From contig CAIOCC010000042.1 of assembly GCA_903856555.1 (NCBI GenBank), forward strand, positions 1 to 30,185: a DNA stretch of 30,185 nt, given 5' to 3'. The stretch is from an uncultured Bacteroidota bacterium (GTDB taxonomy: Bacteria; Bacteroidota; Bacteroidia; UBA7662). Made by a program: the position numbers and the translations under genes. This document shows, in pieces, positions 26,035-30,185 of this stretch (within the stretch, counting starts at the first letter, position 1; every line of letters starts with the position of its first letter). The notes under the pieces were generated by a model that saw nothing but the letters and a program-made list of their open reading frames with translations, made no database searches and was not told the DNA's origin.

Positions 26035-26786
26035 CAGGAATGGGCGGTGGTTTGGGCAGAGGTTTTACCAAATCGGCGTTCCCTTTGCTGGTATTCTTCG
26101 AGTGCAGCCAAAAAATCTGCCTTGCGAAAATCGGGCCAGCACGTTTCGGTAAAATAAAGTTCCGTGTAGGCGGACTGCCATAACAAAAAATTCGACAGGC
26201 GCTGTTCACCGCTGGTTCGGATCATGAGATCCGGATCGGGCAAGAGGGCTGTCTGCAATCGATGAGTCAAAGTGGCCTCGTTGATTTGACTTGGCTCCAA
26301 TTCTTGGGCCCTTACCTCTTCGGCGATTTTTTTGACCGCCGACAAAATTTCGGAGCGAGCGCTGTAGGATATCGCCAAATTCAGTTGCATTCGTTGGTTG
26401 CCTGCGGTCAATTGTTCGGTCCGTTGAAGCTGTTCCCGACAACGAGCCGGCAAAAGATCCAAATCCCCAAAGGATTGCAAGGCAATTTTATTCTTCATGA
26501 GTGTATCCAACTCGGACTCCACGGTTTCAACCAACAACTGCATGAGGGCCTCCACCTCCAGAGCAGGGCGGGACCAATTCTCGGTCGAAAAAGTGTAAAG
26601 CGTCAAATATTTAACGCCCAATTCGGCACATATTTCACAAGTCTCCCGCACGGCCTGAACCGCATAGCGATGTCCATAAATGCGATCCTGACCCCGTTGC
26701 TGAGCCCATCGTCCATTCCCGTCCATGATAATCGCCACATGGGCCGGTATGCGCTGGGTATCCATCCGCTCTTCCTGTCCGCTCAT
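26034..26786 (-). CDS. uppS: Isoprenyl transferase (undecaprenyl diphosphate synthase)
   Basis: cis-Prenyltransferase that builds undecaprenyl diphosphate, the lipid carrier for peptidoglycan and surface polysaccharides. The 250-residue protein has the catalytic MDGNGRWAQ motif with Asp22, then GHRYAV, TLYTFSTENWSRP, and the C-terminal LMIRTSGEQRLSNFLLWQ and YTELYF motifs, all family hallmarks. An alternative start at Met8 is possible. It begins eight bases after the second porG-like gene and its stop overlaps the bamA start by one base. Confidence 0.97.
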   Translation of the reverse strand: MSGQEERMDTQRIPAHVAIIMDGNGRWAQQRGQDRIYGHRYAVQAVRETCEICAELGVKYLTLYTFSTENWSRPALEVEALMQLLVETVESELDTLMKNKIALQSFGDLDLLPARCREQLQRTEQLTAGNQRMQLNLAISYSARSEILSAVKKIAEEVRAQELEPSQINEATLTHRLQTALLPDPDLMIRTSGEQRLSNFLLWQSAYTELYFTETCWPDFRKADFLAALEEYQQRERRFGKTSAQTTAHS

Positions 26787-26794
26787 CCCGGCTT

Positions 26795-27661
26795 TTATTT
26801 GATTCGACAGCGACGCGATGGGATATGGTAGTGGTAATAGACCATGAGGGAACCGTACGCATCGTTGTACGCATTCACCCCTCGTTGGCTACCGGGCTCT
26901 CTGGCTGAGAGTCCTTTTTCCCAACTTCGATCCGACATATCTGCGGCAACGGTGTTCCGATACAAGCGAAGGTAGGAGGCATCAAAATAAGTGCCCGATA
27001 TGTCATCCAAAAAATCGGTACCCGTAAAGCAATAGGTCCATTCGATTCCCACGCCGTGATTGCCTTTGAAATTGCGACGGTAACCCAAGCTAATCGGGAA
27101 AATCCAGGTGTTCAAGGTATAACGCTCCGCCTCCAGCCCCAAATTCTCTAAGCCAGGTTTGTCACCCAACCCTTGCCCCTCCGTTCCCAAAGGTTGCAAG
27201 GCCACCAATGTGCCCTTGTGCCTGGCCATCGGATCAAAAAAGAATCGACCCAAACCCAAACCCAAGTACGGGGCGCTGCGACGTTTCAAAGAACCCGGAA
27301 CATAAGGCCAAAAATTAAATTCCACCCCCACACGAGCCTCTACAATGGAGGAGGTAAAGCTGAGATTCCTCTGAATCTGTTTGGGATCACCACTCACCGA
27401 ATCCGCCGCCGAAACCTGTCCCTGTCCGACCTGCAATTTCACGCCCCAATGCGGGCTAAAATTGTATTTGGCATGGATAGCCCCATAGGCTCCCGGTTTG
27501 AAGCCAGAAGCCGGAACCTGTATATCGCCTCGATAGGATGTTAGGCCGGCCCCGAACCCAAGGTCCACCCACTGAGCGGAAACTGGATTTGAGAACACAA
27601 CCCACATCAGCATCAAAAACCCTGCCATACCGCGGGTCCGACGGCGTTGAAGGGGGGTCAT
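26795..27661 (-). CDS. DUF6089/PorG-like outer-membrane protein, copy 2
   Basis: Predicted outer-membrane beta-barrel of 288 residues in the DUF6089 family, which includes PorG of the T9SS. The ATG at 27659-27661 gives a signal peptide (GMAGFLMLMWVVFSNPVSAQ) and starts two bases after the stop of the other copy. Hallmarks shared with that copy are GLTSYRGDI near the mature N-terminus, RNLSFTSSIVEARVGVEFNF, the late FTGTDFLDDISGTYFD, and a closing NAYNDAYGSLMVYYHYHI. The place directly before uppS-bamA-ompH matches the location of porG (PG0189) in Porphyromonas, as I recall it, so this copy is the positional counterpart. Confidence 0.88.
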   Translation of the reverse strand: MTPLQRRRTRGMAGFLMLMWVVFSNPVSAQWVDLGFGAGLTSYRGDIQVPASGFKPGAYGAIHAKYNFSPHWGVKLQVGQGQVSAADSVSGDPKQIQRNLSFTSSIVEARVGVEFNFWPYVPGSLKRRSAPYLGLGLGRFFFDPMARHKGTLVALQPLGTEGQGLGDKPGLENLGLEAERYTLNTWIFPISLGYRRNFKGNHGVGIEWTYCFTGTDFLDDISGTYFDASYLRLYRNTVAADMSDRSWEKGLSAREPGSQRGVNAYNDAYGSLMVYYHYHIPSRRCRIK

Positions 27662-27663
27662 GA

Positions 27664-28638
27664 TCAGAGCGTGGGGCAATTGTAGGGGTAAATAACCCGT
27701 GAAATACTGAGGCCTACAAAGAGGTACCCGTCGTTACGGCCGTTGCTGTTGCCGCGGGCAGAACCCAGCGCATTGGGTTTGAGCCAAGGATGCAATTGGC
27801 GGGTACGATCCACAAATTCAGAGGCTTGAGAACCGTGAACGGAACCGATAACCGCCGGGTTGGCGTATTGACCCGACACATCATCCAGGTAATCGGTGAA
27901 TAGAATTCGGTAGCCGGCTTCGGCCGACATGCGGGTGTATTTGTCCAACGTCCAACGAATACCCAAACCCAGCGGAATACCCAATTGCGTTGAACGATAC
28001 TCCGGAGTGGTGTAGAAATTCGATAGACCCTGACCTTCGGTGGTGAGGTCCTTGAGTTTAATCCAACCGATGGAATCAATGGCGGAACGGGCTTCGGATT
28101 CGTAGTGATAGACATTGAACCCGCCAAATACATAAAAATTGGCGCGTCGAACGCTGCTGTTTACCATGAATTCACCAAACTTGTATTCCAGAACCACACT
28201 GAACTCGGTCAGGCGGGTTCGAAACGAAAGATTACGCAGATTCACATCATCCCTCACCGAGGTGACGGTCTGGCTGAAGGAGTCGACCCTGAAGTACTCT
28301 CCGACCAGGCGATTGTACTTGGCACCGGTGGGGTCCCTGTAGGCCTCGTTGGCCAGGTTTTTGAGCTCCGGGCTGTTATCGGAACCGGCCAAGGTTGCAA
28401 AGTTCACATCGGCCCGTAGGCTGAGGCTCTTGGAAAGGTGACGGCGAAAATGAGCCCCTATTCCACCCCGGGTGCTGTAGATGAAATTATTGATATGGGT
28501 CAGATCGCCGACATAGGTCGTCGAATACATATTCACCCCAAATTCTCGGAGCTGAGCCAGCCCCTGTGCCGGAACCAGTCCCAAACCCAAAAGGGTCAAT
28601 AGCAGGGCTCTTCGGGAAATGCAATACCAGTCGTTCAT
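27664..28638 (-). CDS. DUF6089/PorG-like outer-membrane protein, copy 1
   Basis: Second member of the same family, 324 residues from the ATG at 28636-28638 (MNDWYCISRRALLLTLLGLG, cleavage after GLA|Q). An ATG 12 codons upstream is less likely because it overlaps the candidate promoter. Shared features are NMYSTTYVGDLTHIN, LRNLSFRTRLTEFSVVLEYKFG, LFTDYLDDVSGQYA and the closing NDGYLFVGLSISRVIYP. It is longer than copy 2 in the middle. Sequences have diverged widely, so the duplication is old. It lies 48 bases downstream of nadK, the largest gap in this operon, where a promoter may sit. Confidence 0.87.
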   Translation of the reverse strand: MNDWYCISRRALLLTLLGLGLVPAQGLAQLREFGVNMYSTTYVGDLTHINNFIYSTRGGIGAHFRRHLSKSLSLRADVNFATLAGSDNSPELKNLANEAYRDPTGAKYNRLVGEYFRVDSFSQTVTSVRDDVNLRNLSFRTRLTEFSVVLEYKFGEFMVNSSVRRANFYVFGGFNVYHYESEARSAIDSIGWIKLKDLTTEGQGLSNFYTTPEYRSTQLGIPLGLGIRWTLDKYTRMSAEAGYRILFTDYLDDVSGQYANPAVIGSVHGSQASEFVDRTRQLHPWLKPNALGSARGNSNGRNDGYLFVGLSISRVIYPYNCPTL

Positions 28639-28644
28639 ACCAAA

Positions 28645-28678
28645 CAAATTAGCCAAAAGGCGAAAATACCGCAAAAAA
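28645..28678 (-). promoter_or_regulatory. Candidate internal promoter before porG-like copy 1
   Basis: On the minus strand TTTTTTG (28678-28672) is followed after 20 bases by TAATTTG (28651-28645), one base short of the TAnnTTTG consensus, with normal spacing. The start codon at 28638 is only six bases further, so the transcript would have almost no leader. It would let the envelope genes be expressed apart from trpG-nadK. Confidence 0.45.
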
Positions 28679-28686
28679 TGCAGAAA

Positions 28687-29613
28687 TTATCCCCGAGGGT
28701 CCAGGCCCCAAAGGAGTTTGGTTTTGAGGTTATCAAGATGCGAAAAACCCTTGAACCTGGCCAATCGCAGGGGTCGTAGAGAGAGCCCCAGGTCAATTTG
28801 CCCTTGTTCGGCCCATTCCAGGACCTTCCCATCCACCATCAACCGGGCAGGACCGCCGTTGGATTCCGCCTCGGTCTGCAGGGTGATCCGAACATTTTGG
28901 TCGACAACTACCGGTCGAATCCCCAATTGATGCCCGGCGACTGGGGTAATCGTCCAAACCTTGCTCTGCGGGAGGACGATAGGGCCACCGCAACTCATCG
29001 AATAGGCCGTAGACCCGGTCGGTGTAGCCACCAACAAACCATCCGCTTGGTAGCGGTTGAGTAATTCGCCGTCCAGGGTGCAGGCAACCCGCATGAGACC
29101 GGCCCCCATTCGGTGCAAAGCAACTTCGTTGAGCGCATAGACCCAACCCGATTGACCAGGACCCTTGGGGTATTTGCATTCCAAGAGGCTACGCTCCTCC
29201 AACAATACCTCTCCGTTCCGAATGGCCTCCAAGGCCCTGGGAATATCTTCGGTACCTCCGGCCGAACTCAAAAAACCGAGGCGACCAAAATGGAAGCCAA
29301 AAACCGGCAATTGTGTTCCCACCGCCAATGGAACCGTATCCAACATGGTCCCATCACCACCCAATACCAATACCATCGCGGCCCCTGCAAGGGTCGATGG
29401 TTCCTCAACCCCCCATACATCGGGACCGCTACCGGCCTGCCCAAAGAAATCAGGGTTCTCAATGTTTAACTCTTCCCGGACCAAGGGCTCCAACGAACGG
29501 TGCCAGCGCAAAGCCAGACCCTTGAGAGACGCGGCATCCCGCAATGCCCGCAGACCAGCTAGCTGGTGCTTAATAGATGGCCTGGCGTAAACCAGAAGTT
29601 GGGTCGTGGTCAT
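28687..29613 (-). CDS. nadK: NAD kinase
   Basis: Phosphorylates NAD to NADP in the cytoplasm. The 308 residues include the GGDGT motif at 85-89, GFHFGRLGFLSS, ALNEVALHR with the conserved Asn-Glu, and DGLLVATPTGSTAYSMSCGGPI, the second signature of the family. It starts 13 bases after the trpG-like stop. nadK just upstream of the porG-uppS-bamA genes is a recurrent Bacteroidota arrangement. Confidence 0.96.
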   Translation of the reverse strand: MTTTQLLVYARPSIKHQLAGLRALRDAASLKGLALRWHRSLEPLVREELNIENPDFFGQAGSGPDVWGVEEPSTLAGAAMVLVLGGDGTMLDTVPLAVGTQLPVFGFHFGRLGFLSSAGGTEDIPRALEAIRNGEVLLEERSLLECKYPKGPGQSGWVYALNEVALHRMGAGLMRVACTLDGELLNRYQADGLLVATPTGSTAYSMSCGGPIVLPQSKVWTITPVAGHQLGIRPVVVDQNVRITLQTEAESNGGPARLMVDGKVLEWAEQGQIDLGLSLRPLRLARFKGFSHLDNLKTKLLWGLDPRG

Positions 29614-29626
29614 GGTACCAAAGATG

Positions 29627-30185
29627 CTAGGAAAATGATTTCAAGGAAAGAGGTTTTGGGTGCAAGGCATTTTCAACAAATAGCTGAAGCCATGCCTGGG
29701 AAGAATCGGTCGTAATTGACTCAGGATGAAACTGATAACCCCACAATGGCCTGCTTCGATGCCGCATGGCCTGAACGGTTCCATCGTCCGAAGCACTGGC
29801 CAAGAGCTGGTAGGTTTCGGGGACCCTATCTAAGACCAGCGAATGATAGCGCATCACTTGCCCTCCTTCGAGTTGGGTGAGCTTTGAGTTGTAATTGTGT
29901 TGAAACAAATCAAACATCGGCTGATCCCAACGCAAAAAACTTCGTTTGCCGTGAACAGGCGCCGAAGCATGCACCAGTTGAGCACCCGCCTTCAAGCCCA
30001 AGGCTTGGTGCCCCAGACAAATCCCCAACAAAGGCTTTTCTTCGGCGTATCGATCCACAAAAGACATGAGTCGACCTGCCTTGGGGGGAGTGCCTGGACC
30101 CGGGCCCAAAATCGCGGCATCCCAAGACCACGCTTCCCACGCTTCAAGGCCTTGATGATGATCCACCACACGGCATTGATAACCG
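29627..30185 (-). CDS. Anthranilate/aminodeoxychorismate synthase glutamine amidotransferase subunit (partial, N-terminus beyond right edge)
   Basis: Class I glutamine amidotransferase that passes ammonia to a chorismate-using partner, for tryptophan (TrpG) or folate (PabA). The frame runs open to base 30185, so about 10-20 N-terminal residues are missing; an internal GTG at 30169 is not the real start. Seen are ILGPGPGTP (oxyanion region), the nucleophile loop GICLGHQALG, and HPES with the catalytic His-Glu. MRYHSLVLD and PLWGYQFHPES fit the TrpG/PabA branch. The partner subunit is not in the window, so the pathway cannot be decided. The stop is 13 bases before nadK. Confidence 0.9.
   Translation of the reverse strand, partial: GYQCRVVDHHQGLEAWEAWSWDAAILGPGPGTPPKAGRLMSFVDRYAEEKPLLGICLGHQALGLKAGAQLVHASAPVHGKRSFLRWDQPMFDLFQHNYNSKLTQLEGGQVMRYHSLVLDRVPETYQLLASASDDGTVQAMRHRSRPLWGYQFHPESITTDSSQAWLQLFVENALHPKPLSLKSFS

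Noticed and set aside
1..30185. Mobile elements, CRISPR arrays, tRNA or defence systems
   Set aside because: No direct repeats in arrays, transposase, integrase, tRNA-like cloverleaf or defence domain could be seen; all sizeable space is taken by core genes.

Overview
The window is an ordinary, gene-dense chromosomal segment of a member of the Bacteroidota with moderate-to-high GC. The evidence is the gene families and their order: a Bacteroidota-type PurM, DnaJ with a reduced zinc finger, DUF6089/PorG, DUF5916, OmpH pairs next to BamA, and a C-terminal type IX secretion (T9SS) sorting domain. Sites matching the Bacteroidota -7 promoter consensus TAnnTTTG are present, and genes lack Shine-Dalgarno sequences. 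I cannot fix the class or genus. No rRNA, tRNA, CRISPR array, insertion sequence or phage gene was found, and no stretch over 300 bases lacks a gene. The longest gaps are 8951-9172 (filled by a riboswitch) and 10922-11106.

Layout. (1) 1-2097: a secreted family 3 glycosidase (minus, cut by the left edge) diverges from a small membrane protein with DUF3784-like and PH-like parts. The two share a 23-base gap containing the perfect palindrome TAAATTTA. (2) 2116-9172, minus: a methionine operon, metH-metF-DUF5916. It starts with a SAM-I (S-box) riboswitch and a terminator whose U-tract touches the metH start codon. (3) 9173-10921, minus: the chaperone genes grpE-dnaJ. (4) 11107-18870, plus: an M36-like metallopeptidase with a T9SS sorting domain, then pheT, a 98-residue coiled-coil protein, zapA and rny (RNase Y). 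An 8-bp hairpin covers the rny start. (5) 30185-18858, minus: a very compact run, trpG/pabA - nadK - porG-like 1 - porG-like 2 - uppS - bamA - ompH - ompH - porE-like - purM. rny and purM converge and overlap by 13 bases.

How the genes work together. Region 5 is an envelope-building cluster. UppS makes the undecaprenyl carrier, BamA and the two OmpH/Skp proteins fold outer-membrane proteins, and the PorG-like and PorE-like proteins belong to families linked to the T9SS. The M36-like peptidase in region 4 looks like a T9SS client. In region 2, SAM would switch off the two enzymes that regenerate methionine and also, by linkage, an outer-membrane DUF5916 protein.

I did not find a clearly new biological system. 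The best leads are the compact SAM riboswitch, the DUF5916 gene tied to it, the tandem PorG paralogues in the bamA operon, and the hairpin at the rny start.
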